NCBI GenBank assembly: GCA_017303855.1
Contig: JAFLBL010000010.1
Span: forward strand, 89,311 to 153,310
DNA: 64,000 bases
Reading direction: 5' to 3'
Origin: Chitinophagales bacterium
GTDB lineage: Bacteria > Bacteroidota > Bacteroidia > Chitinophagales > Chitinophagaceae
Every line of letters begins with the position of its first letter. Within the stretch, counting starts at the first letter, position 1. Shown here piece after piece: positions 31,069-40,086 of this stretch. The notes below the pieces were generated by a model, which saw nothing but the letters and a program-made list of their open reading frames with translations, was not told the DNA's origin and ran no database searches. The translations under genes were made by a program, and so were the position numbers.

Positions 31069-32724
31069 ATGAAAAAAATCAATTTTCTCTGCGTTTTTTT
31101 GCTGATTTATATTCCACTTTTGCACGCACAACCCAAAAGCATACAACTGGAGGGTACATGGACCGGCACATTCGGAAATGACCAGCAAGACAATCCTTAT
31201 TTTTATTCTTTCCGGTTTTACCCGGAGGGTAAAATGGATGTTGTCAACCAGAATAATAAAACACTGGCTACGGGCACCTATAGCTGGCAGGACAAATCAC
31301 TCCTGATTGTTTACCAGTATGTGAACGATGTCAGCCAATATGAATGTACGGGTACCGCAGACGCAACGGGCAGTATGTTATCAGGCAACTGGCGCAGACT
31401 GGCATCCGCCGAAAAGATGCGGGGGCTTACCCAATCCGGAAAATGGGTTATGCGTAAGCAGCAACCATTATCCGTAAAACCAGTACTAAAAGACACGGCC
31501 CGTATCCAGGCTATTATACGAAACACAACCCCTTCCGTTTTATCCGCAACGGCCCTGAAAGCTATCCGGTTTTGTACAGAGCTGAATGCACCGGGCAACC
31601 TGCCACTGCCGCCCCGGGTGGCCACCAATGCGACTACCTATATTAAAATCAATCCGGACGGCTCACTATCCAATGTAGGTGTAAGCCGGCAACCATTGGC
31701 CACATATACGGCAAAAATGTGGGATGCAGGACAAACCATCACCGTTGGTTTTGATATCACAAGCGGCAATATAAACCTGATTGAAACCGTAAAACGATAT
31801 GCCAGGGAATGGGAGCTATACGCCAATATTAAATTTGATTTTCAACAAAGTGCCAACGGAATGATCCGGGTGGGTTTTACGCCCGGAGGCTCCTGGTCTT
31901 ATTTGGGGCGTGAAGCGCTGAATGTAAACGCCGGTAAGGTGACGATGAATTTTGGGTGGCTGGCCGGTCTTACCGATGCCGGATTGATCCGGAATGTGGT
32001 ACTACATGAATTCGGACATGCCTTAGGCTTTATCCATGAACACCAGCGGATGGACAACACCATTTCCTGGGATCGTGAAAAAGTTTACAGTTACTATGCG
32101 TTACCCCCGCACAACTGGTCCCGTGCGGATGTAAACCAGCAGATATTCTCCACAATCAATCAGACCGTAACCAACTATTCCACATACGACCCTCTCTCAA
32201 TCATGCACTACCCGGTTCCCGCGGAACTTACTACCAATGGCAGTCAAATTGACTGGAACCTGCAACTTTCTCCGACTGATAAACAATTTGCAACTTTATA
32301 CTATCCCTTCCCAACTCCCCCACCCACGGCGAGGGGCACATTGAAAACAGGTGATGACTGTGATGAAATTGCCTTTACAGTGGAATACGGTGTAGTACAA
32401 AGAGACAAAGTTGAAATAATTTTTGAACTGGGACAGCAAAACGGCAAGGCGGTTACCTGGTGGAAACAGATTGGCATCCCATTGACCAACAACACGGTTT
32501 ACCCGATGGAGGTACAAAATCACTCGCTGATCCCTTCCGAAAACAAAACCAGCACCAGCTATTTGTTTCAGGAGTATCACCTGGCGAAAAACAAAGGAAT
32601 TTCTTTTGCCAAGGGAAAAGCATTCAGTATTCATACCCCCTTAGCCTATACCTGGAATGTGTTACCGGCCATACAGGGAGGTTGCCGGATCAGATTAACC
32701 TGGAAAAAAGATACCTGTCCCTGA
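31069..32724 (+). CDS. Secreted astacin-type zinc metalloprotease, paralogue 2
   Basis: A 551-residue exported protein (signal INFLCVFLLIYIPLLHAQ). Domain order: lipocalin-like module (about 25-125, LEGTWTGTFGNDQQ to SGKWVMRKQ), linker, astacin catalytic domain (about 180-430) with HEFGHALGFIHEHQRMD (His313, His317, His323), Met-turn SIMHYP, and the C-terminal domain from DDCDEIAFTVEYGVV to GGCRIRLTWKKDTC shared with paralogue 1. The HEHQRMD tail is closer to classical astacins than in paralogue 1. The gap to the preceding gene is 88 bp; I see no clear copy of the regulon element there. Confidence 0.88.
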   Translation: MKKINFLCVFLLIYIPLLHAQPKSIQLEGTWTGTFGNDQQDNPYFYSFRFYPEGKMDVVNQNNKTLATGTYSWQDKSLLIVYQYVNDVSQYECTGTADATGSMLSGNWRRLASAEKMRGLTQSGKWVMRKQQPLSVKPVLKDTARIQAIIRNTTPSVLSATALKAIRFCTELNAPGNLPLPPRVATNATTYIKINPDGSLSNVGVSRQPLATYTAKMWDAGQTITVGFDITSGNINLIETVKRYAREWELYANIKFDFQQSANGMIRVGFTPGGSWSYLGREALNVNAGKVTMNFGWLAGLTDAGLIRNVVLHEFGHALGFIHEHQRMDNTISWDREKVYSYYALPPHNWSRADVNQQIFSTINQTVTNYSTYDPLSIMHYPVPAELTTNGSQIDWNLQLSPTDKQFATLYYPFPTPPPTARGTLKTGDDCDEIAFTVEYGVVQRDKVEIIFELGQQNGKAVTWWKQIGIPLTNNTVYPMEVQNHSLIPSENKTSTSYLFQEYHLAKNKGISFAKGKAFSIHTPLAYTWNVLPAIQGGCRIRLTWKKDTCP

Positions 32725-32786
32725 TTATCCGGAATGGAGGTAATGAAGAGGTCGCTGCATAATCCGGCATTACTTACCTTCGCTGC

Positions 32787-33731
32787 ATGGATAAGCTGAA
32801 AGAGTTGCGGGTCGTTTTTATGGGCACACCGGAGTTTGCTGTTGCCAGCCTGGATGCACTGGTAAAAGCAGGTTGCAATGTTGTGGGCGTGGTTACAGCA
32901 CCGGATAAACCTGCCGGCCGGGGTATGCAGGTTCAGCAAAGTGCTGTAAAAAAATATGCAGTGGAGCACAACCTGCCCGTATTACAACCGGTTAAACTGA
33001 AAGACCCTGATTTTATCACGGATTTAAAAAATCTGCGGGCGGATTTGCAGATCATCGTTGCCTTCCGCATGCTGCCCGAATTGGTATGGAGTATGCCGCC
33101 CATGGGCTCACTGAATCTCCATGGCAGCCTATTACCCCGATACCGCGGTGCGGCGCCGATTAACTGGGCCGTAATGAACGGAGAAAAAGAAACGGGTGTC
33201 ACCACATTCAGGCTTAAGCACGAAATTGATACGGGAAATATTCTGTTACAGGAATCCTTTCCCATCACCAGTGAAGATACGGCCGGCACCGTACATGACC
33301 GGATGAAGGATATCGGTGCCGCGTTGCTGGTTAAAACTGTCAAAGGGCTGGCGGATGGCAGCCTCACTGAAATACCACAATCGGACTTAGCGGCAACAAC
33401 TATCGCTGAACTGCCACATGCTCCTAAAATCCATACGGATACCTGCAGAATCAGTTGGAGTAAACCGGCAGAACAGGTACACAACCTGGTAAGAGGCCTC
33501 AGCCCCTATCCGGGAGCCTTTACCATGCTGAATGAAAAAATGCTGAAAGTATTCCGGTCAAAGAAGGAAATCGTTTTTCCAAAAAGCACAGAAGGAGATT
33601 ATGAAACCGATGGCAAGACCTACCTGAAATTTGCCTGTACTGACGGTTACCTCCACCTCCTGGAGATTCAACTGGAAGGGAAAAAAAGAATGGAAATAAC
33701 GGAGTTCCTCCGCGGTTACCGGTTTAACTAA
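32787..33731 (+). CDS. fmt: Methionyl-tRNA formyltransferase
   Basis: Formylates initiator Met-tRNA using 10-formyl-THF. The 314-residue protein has RVVFMGTPEFAVASLDAL, the catalytic Asn-His-Asp region with LNLHGSLLPRYRGAAPINWA, and GVTTFRLKHEIDTGNIL, followed by the C-terminal OB-fold tRNA-binding domain. The ATG follows TACCTTCG, a near match to the -7 box, by 4 nt. Confidence 0.95.
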   Translation: MDKLKELRVVFMGTPEFAVASLDALVKAGCNVVGVVTAPDKPAGRGMQVQQSAVKKYAVEHNLPVLQPVKLKDPDFITDLKNLRADLQIIVAFRMLPELVWSMPPMGSLNLHGSLLPRYRGAAPINWAVMNGEKETGVTTFRLKHEIDTGNILLQESFPITSEDTAGTVHDRMKDIGAALLVKTVKGLADGSLTEIPQSDLAATTIAELPHAPKIHTDTCRISWSKPAEQVHNLVRGLSPYPGAFTMLNEKMLKVFRSKKEIVFPKSTEGDYETDGKTYLKFACTDGYLHLLEIQLEGKKRMEITEFLRGYRFN

Positions 33732-33741
33732 AAAATAGCTT

Positions 33742-34536
33742 ATGCGTACTTCTCTCCTGTTACTATTATGTGTGGCATCCGTATCGTTAACAGCACAGGA
33801 TAACCGGAAATGGAAACCCTTGTTCAACGGCCGTAATCTGAAGGGTTGGTCCGTTAAGATCACCGGTCATGAACTGAATGATAATTTCGGCCAAACATTC
33901 CGGGTTTCGGACGGCAAACTGGTGGTTTCCTATGATGCCTACAAATCCTTTGACAACCGTTTTGGTCACCTGTTTTATAAAAAACCCTATTCACACTACC
34001 TGCTGGCGGTAGAGTACCGTTTCACCGGCACCCAGGCCCCGGGTGGTCCTGCCTGGGCTTATAAAAACAGCGGGGTCATGCTCCATTGCCAATCCCCTGC
34101 CTCAATGAAAAAAGAGCAGGATTTTCCTGTCTCACTGGAAGATCAGTTCCTGGAAGGAGATTCTACCGGGCTAAGGCCTACCTGCAATCTCTGCACTCCC
34201 GGCACGGATGTACTTATTAATGGCAGCAAGCCCGCTGAACATTGTATAAAATCAACTTCCCCCACCTTCCGAAACGGGGAGTGGGTGCGGGCGGAAGTAT
34301 TGGTGCTGGGTGATTCAGTACTTAAGCATATCGTAAACGGAGATACTGTTCTTGTGTACCAGCGGCCGGTGATTGGTGGCGGCGTGGTAAATAACTATGA
34401 TCCCTCTGTAAAAGTGGACGGGCAGCCATTGACCAGTGGCTATATTGCCCTGCAGGCAGAAAGCCATCCGGTAGAATTCAGAAAAGTGGAAATTATTGAC
34501 CTCAGTAAAAAATACAGGAAACGGAAAAATCAATAA
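33742..34536 (+). CDS. Secreted DUF1080 (3-keto-disaccharide hydrolase-like) protein
   Basis: A 264-residue exported protein (signal MRTSLLLLLCVASVSLTAQ) with the DUF1080 concanavalin-like fold: WKPLFNGRNLKGWSVKITG, YLLAVEYRFTG, AYKNSGVMLHC, SLEDQFLEGD, GYIALQAESHPVEFRKVEI. The family is linked to glycan breakdown, and some members hydrolyse 3-keto-glycosides. It lies 10 bp after fmt; its 3' end overlaps the convergent LysM gene by 7 bp. Confidence 0.9.
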   Translation: MRTSLLLLLCVASVSLTAQDNRKWKPLFNGRNLKGWSVKITGHELNDNFGQTFRVSDGKLVVSYDAYKSFDNRFGHLFYKKPYSHYLLAVEYRFTGTQAPGGPAWAYKNSGVMLHCQSPASMKKEQDFPVSLEDQFLEGDSTGLRPTCNLCTPGTDVLINGSKPAEHCIKSTSPTFRNGEWVRAEVLVLGDSVLKHIVNGDTVLVYQRPVIGGGVVNNYDPSVKVDGQPLTSGYIALQAESHPVEFRKVEIIDLSKKYRKRKNQ

Positions 34537-35507
34537 CTGATTTTCAAAATGAATTTTTCTGTATCAACTGCCTGGAGTACGACAGCAGCAGCATTACTGA
34601 TCCGGATATTGTATCCTTCATTCTGACGGATTCCGTTCATTTCTCCCAATACTTTGGCAAATACTGTCTTATTCGTTGCGGGATTGGTCAAACGGACTAC
34701 GGTACCGGGAGCTATTCCATCTGCCAGCAAATAATATTTTTCATCCTGCCAGCCACTGGTGGTTTTAAAAATGCCGGAGGTTACCGTTTCTTCTTTTGAA
34801 ACAGGTGTTTTTTTGATCTGCTGTTCGAAATAAACTTTAAAGAAACCCTGACCACTATTATCAGACGGGGTAGTTATTACCGGGGCGGGCTGCACCGGTT
34901 TTTCCTCCACCACTACCTGGGGTTTTTCCACTGGGGGCTTAGACTCAGGCAGCACCGGTTTTTCATCTTTAACAGGAGCTGGCACAGGCTCTTTTACCTC
35001 GGGTTGCGCTGCCATTTCCGTGACCGGTTCAACCGGTTTCACTTTCAATGTCACCGAAGGAAACTCCTTACTCAGCAAAAAACCAATCACCAGTTTGCCG
35101 TCCTTTTTCGCCTGATCTCCTGTCATATTGTTCCAGGCTTTCAGGCTGGAAACAGCTACCTGATTATGTTGCTTACTGATATCACTGAGTGCGGTTACAG
35201 CAGTGGGCTTAAAATAAACGGGAGTGCCGCTGTTTCCTTTCTGGGTAAAATTAGTATCGGTAAGGGGTATGCGAAGACGCTGATCGATCTGGAGGCCTTT
35301 ATTGATATCCAGTTTATTAAAGCCGGCTACATGCCGTGGGTGTACATTGTACAGGCGGCCAATGGAAAAAAAACTTTCTTTGGCAACCACCTTATGTTCC
35401 AGGTATAAACCTTTCTCTCCGGATTTCACGATAAGGTCAGGCTTCTGTGCAGCCAGTTGCAGGCAGGTAAAAATCAGGAGTAAAAAAGTGGTTACCAGTT
35501 GCTTCAT
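34530..35507 (-). CDS. Exported LysM protein with RlpA-like C-terminal domain
   Basis: A 325-residue protein: signal peptide (MKQLVTTFLLLIFTCLQLAA), LysM peptidoglycan-binding motif (about 35-85: HKVVAKESFFSIGRLYNVHP to LRIPL), a second weaker LysM-like region, a Pro/Glu/Val-rich linker of about 60 residues (EPVPAPVKDEKPVLPESKP), and a C-terminal double-psi-barrel-like part (ASGW-type segment KTTSGWQDEKYYLL, GTVVRLTNPATNKTVFAKVL). Likely a cell-wall-associated periplasmic protein. The start at 35507 places the signal peptide first. Upstream is CATCTTTG, a near -7 box. Confidence 0.85.
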   Translation of the reverse strand: MKQLVTTFLLLIFTCLQLAAQKPDLIVKSGEKGLYLEHKVVAKESFFSIGRLYNVHPRHVAGFNKLDINKGLQIDQRLRIPLTDTNFTQKGNSGTPVYFKPTAVTALSDISKQHNQVAVSSLKAWNNMTGDQAKKDGKLVIGFLLSKEFPSVTLKVKPVEPVTEMAAQPEVKEPVPAPVKDEKPVLPESKPPVEKPQVVVEEKPVQPAPVITTPSDNSGQGFFKVYFEQQIKKTPVSKEETVTSGIFKTTSGWQDEKYYLLADGIAPGTVVRLTNPATNKTVFAKVLGEMNGIRQNEGYNIRISNAAAVVLQAVDTEKFILKISY

Positions 35508-35557
35508 ACCGACAAGATTTGGCAGCAAAGATGCAGTTTTTTTGGCGTTTAACCCTG

Positions 35558-36925
35558 TTAAATATCCTTCAGAATCCGCAGCTCTTTGGGGTAATAATTA
35601 TTCACCCGGCCGGGTAAAATATTTAACCAGCCAAGCGGTTTGCCCTGGAAACAGGCCAGGGCCCATCCCGGAGTCTGCCCTACAAGCTGTATATCTTTTC
35701 GCTGCAGATAGCGAATGGCGGCTCCGTTATCCAGTTCCACCCGGCGGATACCCGGCAATACCAGACTGCTCATGGCCATTGCATGATCGGGAACCAGCTT
35801 GTCCCGCATCAGTTCCCCGGTTTTAATTCCCGAATAGAGCACTTTTGTCTGTTCCAGCAACCATACAAATTCGTTGTATAATTCCGCCGGCCAGGCATAA
35901 ACTGTTTGCTGGTGCCTGATCAGCGTTTTACCCGAAACGTCCATCCATCTTCCTGTCATTTCACGATCTGCTTTACTGGCGGCATCAGGTAGTTTTCGTG
36001 GTTTTACCGGCGCAACGGAATCTCCTGTTGTCTTTCGGAAACAAGCCAGGAAAAAACCTTCCCCTTTTAGCCGGTCGGGCCAGAAACGATATCCCCGGTT
36101 ACTGCTTTCGCTGGTGGTCTCCAGTATACCCCATGCCGGATCCACAGTTAATAAACAGTTTTCTCCGCCCAGTTCCCTCTGTATCCAATCCATGATTTGT
36201 TCATCTTCTTCCGCAGAATAAGAACAGGTTGAATATATCAAAACGCCCCCCTCTTTTAAAGCCGGCCACACATCCGCCAGGATACGTTGTTGTCGTTGCG
36301 AACACAACGCCACATTATTCAGACTCCATTCCTGTATAGCCTCCGGATCACGCCGGAATAACCCGCTGCCGCTGCAGGGAGCATCAATTACTAATACATC
36401 AAAAAAACCGGACAGATGGGCAAAATCCTTTGGATCATTATTGGTAACAACGGCATTCTCTGCCCCCCATTTTATAATATTCTCTTTTAACACACCCGCT
36501 CTTTGCCGGATCACTTCATTGCTCACCAACAAACTGTTAGCCGGTAATAACGATAACAGGTGAGTTGATTTGCCACCAGGTGCCGCACAAAGATCCAGTA
36601 CTTTTATGCCTTCCTCCCCTTTGTTCAGTTGCAAAAAAGCCTGCTCCAGAAACATGGAAGAGGCTTCCTGTACATAGTAAGTCCCCGCATGAAACAAAGG
36701 GTCAAATGTAAAGGAAGGCCGTTCGTCCAGGTAATACCCATAACGGCTCCAGGGAACCGGGCTTGCCGGTATGCCGGCAATAGTCCGGCTGTTATCCTCG
36801 CCTTTCTGCGGATGCACCCGTACAGAAGTAACCTGTTCACCAGACCGATGCACCTGCGAGAAGGCCTGCAGATCAAATCCGGGTGTGCCGGTGAGCGAGT
36901 CTAAAAATATTGCGGGTAATGACAC
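35558..36925 (-). CDS. RNA m5C methyltransferase (RsmF/NOL1-NOP2-Sun family)
   Basis: SAM-dependent rRNA cytosine-5 methyltransferase of 455 residues. SAM motif: VLDLCAAPGGKSTHLLSLL. The two catalytic cysteines are in IDAPCSGSGLFRRDP and LIYSTCSYSAEEDEQ. A C-terminal RsmF-like/PUA-related domain (about 300-455) follows. The start is GTG at 36925 (MSLPAIFLDSL), 4 nt after the -7 box TAGTTTTG, so the mRNA is predicted leaderless. Which rRNA base is methylated cannot be told. Confidence 0.9.
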   Translation of the reverse strand: MSLPAIFLDSLTGTPGFDLQAFSQVHRSGEQVTSVRVHPQKGEDNSRTIAGIPASPVPWSRYGYYLDERPSFTFDPLFHAGTYYVQEASSMFLEQAFLQLNKGEEGIKVLDLCAAPGGKSTHLLSLLPANSLLVSNEVIRQRAGVLKENIIKWGAENAVVTNNDPKDFAHLSGFFDVLVIDAPCSGSGLFRRDPEAIQEWSLNNVALCSQRQQRILADVWPALKEGGVLIYSTCSYSAEEDEQIMDWIQRELGGENCLLTVDPAWGILETTSESSNRGYRFWPDRLKGEGFFLACFRKTTGDSVAPVKPRKLPDAASKADREMTGRWMDVSGKTLIRHQQTVYAWPAELYNEFVWLLEQTKVLYSGIKTGELMRDKLVPDHAMAMSSLVLPGIRRVELDNGAAIRYLQRKDIQLVGQTPGWALACFQGKPLGWLNILPGRVNNYYPKELRILKDI

Positions 36926-36929
36926 CCGG

Positions 36930-36937
36930 CAAAACTA
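36930..36937 (-). promoter_or_regulatory. -7 box TAGTTTTG before the GTG start of the RNA methyltransferase
   Basis: Perfect TAnnTTTG match on the minus strand, separated by CCGG from the GTG at 36925-36923. It supports the GTG start and a leaderless transcript. Confidence 0.55.
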
Positions 36938-36974
36938 CTGACTAAACGGTGAAAAGGAAGGAATAGAAAGGGAT

Positions 36975-37029
36975 AAAAAAAGCTGATACCTGTATTGCCA
37001 ATTGATACTATGACAAACCAGGTATCAGC
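36975..37029 (-). terminator. Terminator of the pnt operon
   Basis: Perfect 11-bp stem GCTGATACCTG / CAGGTATCAGC (36982-36992 and 37019-37029) with a 26-nt loop, followed on the minus strand by seven T. It lies 23 bp after the pntB stop. Confidence 0.8.
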
Positions 37030-37051
37030 CAGGTTATTTCAAGAAAACAGA

Positions 37052-38467
37052 TCAGAGATTTTTAATCTCTCCGATCAGGTCCTGCAGTACTTTTTTGGCA
37101 TCGCCAAAAAGCATGGATGTTTTGGGGCGGAAAAAAAGATCATTCTCAATACCCGCATAGCCGGGTTTCATACTCCGTTTGTTTACAATCACATTCTTCG
37201 CAAGCTCCACATCCAGAATCGGCATCCCATAAATCGGGGATGAAGGATCCGATTTTGCGGCCGGGTTCACCACATCATTGGCCCCCAGGATCAACACCAC
37301 ATCTGTACTGGCAAACTCTTCATTCGCATGTTCCATCTCCAGTAACTTTTCATAGGGCACATCCGCTTCCGCCAATAATACATTCATGTGTCCGGGCATA
37401 CGGCCGGCTACCGGATGTATGGCGTATTTCACATCCACTCCTTTGGCTTCGAGTAATTTTTCAAGTTCATGGCAGGCATGTTGCGCCTGGGCCACAGCGA
37501 GACCATATCCCGGTACAATATACACTTTACTGGCGTAGGCCATCACTACAGCTGTATCACTCAATGAAATTTCCTTTACGGTACCTTGTTGAGCGGAACC
37601 GGCAGGCCCTGCCGCTTTTGCCCCGCCCCCAAATGAGCCAATCAATACATTCGTCAATGACCGGTTCATCGCCTTACACATCAGGATGGTCAGTAATGTG
37701 CCGGCTGCCCCTACCAGTATACCACCGGTCAGCATCACTTTATTATCATACAGGAAACCGCCGCAGGCGGCAGCCACCCCGGTAAATGAGTTGAGCAATG
37801 AAATCACTACCGGCATATCCGCTCCCCCGATAGGAAAAACAAAAAATACGCCGTATAAAACAGCCAGCACGAAAATGATATAAAAAATATAAGATGCGCC
37901 GGCAGGTGTCCACCCGGCCAGGTAAACGGCCAGGGCAAGAATAACCAGCAACAAAGCAATATTCAGCAGGTGCTGCCCCGGAAAAACAAAATCTTTAATC
38001 TTTCCGTTCAGTTTTCCCCAGGCAATCATACTGCCGGCGAAAGAAACCGAACCGATAATCAGCCCCAGTAATATGATGACCAGCGTGGGAATATGCGCTG
38101 ACATATCACCGTTATACTCATGCAGCAAATGATTGAATTCAACGATACTGATCAGGGCCGCGCAGGCACCTCCCATTCCGTTAAACATACTCACCATTTC
38201 CGGCATCGCCGTCATCTTCACTTTTTTGGCCGCCAGGGTGCCGACAATACCACCAATGGCAATCCCGCCAAAAATCCAACCGTAATTTCCAAGTTTCTGT
38301 CCGTCTTCCTCATAAAGAAAAATGGTGGCCAGAATCGCAATCGTCATTCCCGCCGCGGCCACCAGGTTACCCTTACGGGCTGCCGCCGGATTGGAGAGCA
38401 TTTTCAGGCCCAGGATAAACGTGACCGATGCGATGAGATAACTTATTGTCAATATACTCAGTTCCAT
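37052..38467 (-). CDS. pntB: NAD(P) transhydrogenase, subunit beta
   Basis: Proton-translocating transhydrogenase: drives NADPH formation from NADH with the proton gradient. The 471-residue subunit has about nine membrane helices and a C-terminal NADP-binding domain III (YIVPGYGLAVAQAQHACHEL, HPVAGRMPGHMNVLLAEAD, LILGANDVVNPAAKSDPSSP, INKRSMKPGYAGIEN-type segment VNKRSMKPGYAG). The last gene of a three-subunit pnt operon with the alpha subunit split in two, as in many bacteria. 67 bp after pntA2. Confidence 0.95.
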   Translation of the reverse strand: MELSILTISYLIASVTFILGLKMLSNPAAARKGNLVAAAGMTIAILATIFLYEEDGQKLGNYGWIFGGIAIGGIVGTLAAKKVKMTAMPEMVSMFNGMGGACAALISIVEFNHLLHEYNGDMSAHIPTLVIILLGLIIGSVSFAGSMIAWGKLNGKIKDFVFPGQHLLNIALLLVILALAVYLAGWTPAGASYIFYIIFVLAVLYGVFFVFPIGGADMPVVISLLNSFTGVAAACGGFLYDNKVMLTGGILVGAAGTLLTILMCKAMNRSLTNVLIGSFGGGAKAAGPAGSAQQGTVKEISLSDTAVVMAYASKVYIVPGYGLAVAQAQHACHELEKLLEAKGVDVKYAIHPVAGRMPGHMNVLLAEADVPYEKLLEMEHANEEFASTDVVLILGANDVVNPAAKSDPSSPIYGMPILDVELAKNVIVNKRSMKPGYAGIENDLFFRPKTSMLFGDAKKVLQDLIGEIKNL

Positions 38468-38534
38468 TGTACTACTTTTATTGTTCGCGGATTAGTAAAC
38501 AGGCAGATCTCCGGAAACATCCGCCCGCAGCCTG

Positions 38535-38849
38535 TCAGTTCTTCTTTTTCTTTTTAAACATTTCCAGCATCCTGTCCGTAACCACAAATCCACCCACCAC
38601 ATTCAGTGTACCCAGGATCACGCCAAGGAACCCCAGTACCAGGGCCAGGTAATTGTCTGGTTCGGCTTTCCCCATAACTATAATTGCACCGATGATCACC
38701 ACCCCGTGTATTGCATTGGCTCCACTCATCAGGGGGGTATGCAATACACTCGGCACATGACCAATCACTTCGATACCGACAAATATCATCAGGATGACGA
38801 TGTAAATAATCTGCTGATTCGCAGTAATCCAGTTCAGAAATGAATCCAT
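38535..38849 (-). CDS. pntAB: NAD(P) transhydrogenase, alpha-2 (membrane) subunit
   Basis: A 104-residue membrane protein with three helices (IYIVILMIFVGIEVI, HGVVIIGAIIVMG, ALVLGFLGVILGTLNVVGGF) and the signature VPSVLHTPLMSGANAIHGV. It equals the C-terminal membrane part of E. coli PntA. Four bp separate it from pntAA. A basic tail (FKKKKKN) ends the protein. Confidence 0.94.
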   Translation of the reverse strand: MDSFLNWITANQQIIYIVILMIFVGIEVIGHVPSVLHTPLMSGANAIHGVVIIGAIIVMGKAEPDNYLALVLGFLGVILGTLNVVGGFVVTDRMLEMFKKKKKN

Positions 38850-38853
38850 ATAC

Positions 38854-39963
38854 TTATTTTAAACGTTCATGTATGATTTGTCCACCATGTGCAATACAGC
38901 TCCCTTTAACCAAGTCATCATCCCAGTTCAGGTTCAATGCGCCTTCTTTGGATATTATAAGCGCCAGGAAATTCAGCACATTCTTGCCATACAATTTACT
39001 TGCATCGGATGGCATGGTGGATTGCAGGGAAGAGTTACCGATGATTGTTACCCCATTATGCACCACCGTGGCATTATTGGCCGTAAGTGGTGTATTGCCA
39101 CCGGTAGCAGCGGCCAGGTCAATAATTACAGACCCGTTACGCATACTGTTGATCATTTCTTCGGTGATCAATATCGGTGCCTTTTTGCCAGGTATCTGTG
39201 CCGTGCTGATAATAATATCTGCCTTTGCCGCACTGGCCGCAATCTTCTCTTTCTGACGAAGCATAAAATCGGCAGATTGTTCCACCGCATAACCGCCCGC
39301 CTTACTGGCATCTGCGGCACCTTCCACTTCGATGAATTTTGCCCCGAGACTCATTACTTCTTCTTTTACTGCCGGGCGGGTATCAAACACTTCCACGACA
39401 GCCCCCAGCCTTCTTGCAGTAGCAATCGCCTGCAATCCGGCCACTCCGGCTCCCAGAATCAGCATCTTGGCCGGTGCGATACTGCCAGCGGCAGTCATAA
39501 ACATCGGGAAGTAGCGGCCATAGGTGGCCGCGGCCGTAAGTACCGCTTTATATCCCGCTATATTGGCCTGTGAGCTAAGTACGTCCATCGCCTGCGCACG
39601 GGTGGTACGGGGCAACATATCCAGCGAAAAACAGGTTATACCGGCAGCCGCCCATGTTTTCATCTGCTCTGCATTAAACAAGGGCTGAAAAACACCCAGC
39701 ACGATTTTTCCAGATAGTCCGGCTATTTCCGATGCTTCCGGCTGATGAATACTCAATAACAGGTCGGCCGTCTGCAACACTTCTGTGCGGGATTTGATAG
39801 CAGCACCGGCTTTTACATATTCCTCATCATGGCACCAGGCTTTTTCTCCGGCACCTTTTTCTACAAGGAGAGTAATCCCTTTTTTTGTCAATGAACCTAC
39901 AGCTTCTGCCAGCAGGGAAACCCGGGTTTCATGGGCAGGCTCTTTCAATAAACCGATCGTCAT
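38854..39963 (-). CDS. pntAA: NAD(P) transhydrogenase, alpha-1 (NAD-binding) subunit
   Basis: A 369-residue soluble domain I of the transhydrogenase, related to alanine dehydrogenase. Visible are MTIGLLKEPAHETRVSLL, the substrate-side SLDMLPRTTRAQAMDVLSSQ, the NAD-binding LILGAGVAGLQAIATARRLG, VEVFDTRPAVKEEVMSLGA and GSVIIDLAAATGGN. First gene of pntAA-pntAB-pntB. Confidence 0.95.
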   Translation of the reverse strand: MTIGLLKEPAHETRVSLLAEAVGSLTKKGITLLVEKGAGEKAWCHDEEYVKAGAAIKSRTEVLQTADLLLSIHQPEASEIAGLSGKIVLGVFQPLFNAEQMKTWAAAGITCFSLDMLPRTTRAQAMDVLSSQANIAGYKAVLTAAATYGRYFPMFMTAAGSIAPAKMLILGAGVAGLQAIATARRLGAVVEVFDTRPAVKEEVMSLGAKFIEVEGAADASKAGGYAVEQSADFMLRQKEKIAASAAKADIIISTAQIPGKKAPILITEEMINSMRNGSVIIDLAAATGGNTPLTANNATVVHNGVTIIGNSSLQSTMPSDASKLYGKNVLNFLALIISKEGALNLNWDDDLVKGSCIAHGGQIIHERLK

Positions 39964-40086
39964 AAATTGATCTTGTTAAAGGAGAAAAGGAGTTTTTTCC
40001 ACAGCCATGAAGATATTGAATTTTCGCCGGGACCACCACTCCCGTAAATTGATTTTCTTCACCTTAGCACCTGTCATTGGTCAGGA

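Noticed and set aside
36982..37029. Regulatory inverted repeat before the RNA methyltransferase gene
   Set aside because: The hairpin is followed by a T-run on the minus strand directly after pntB, so it is a terminator.
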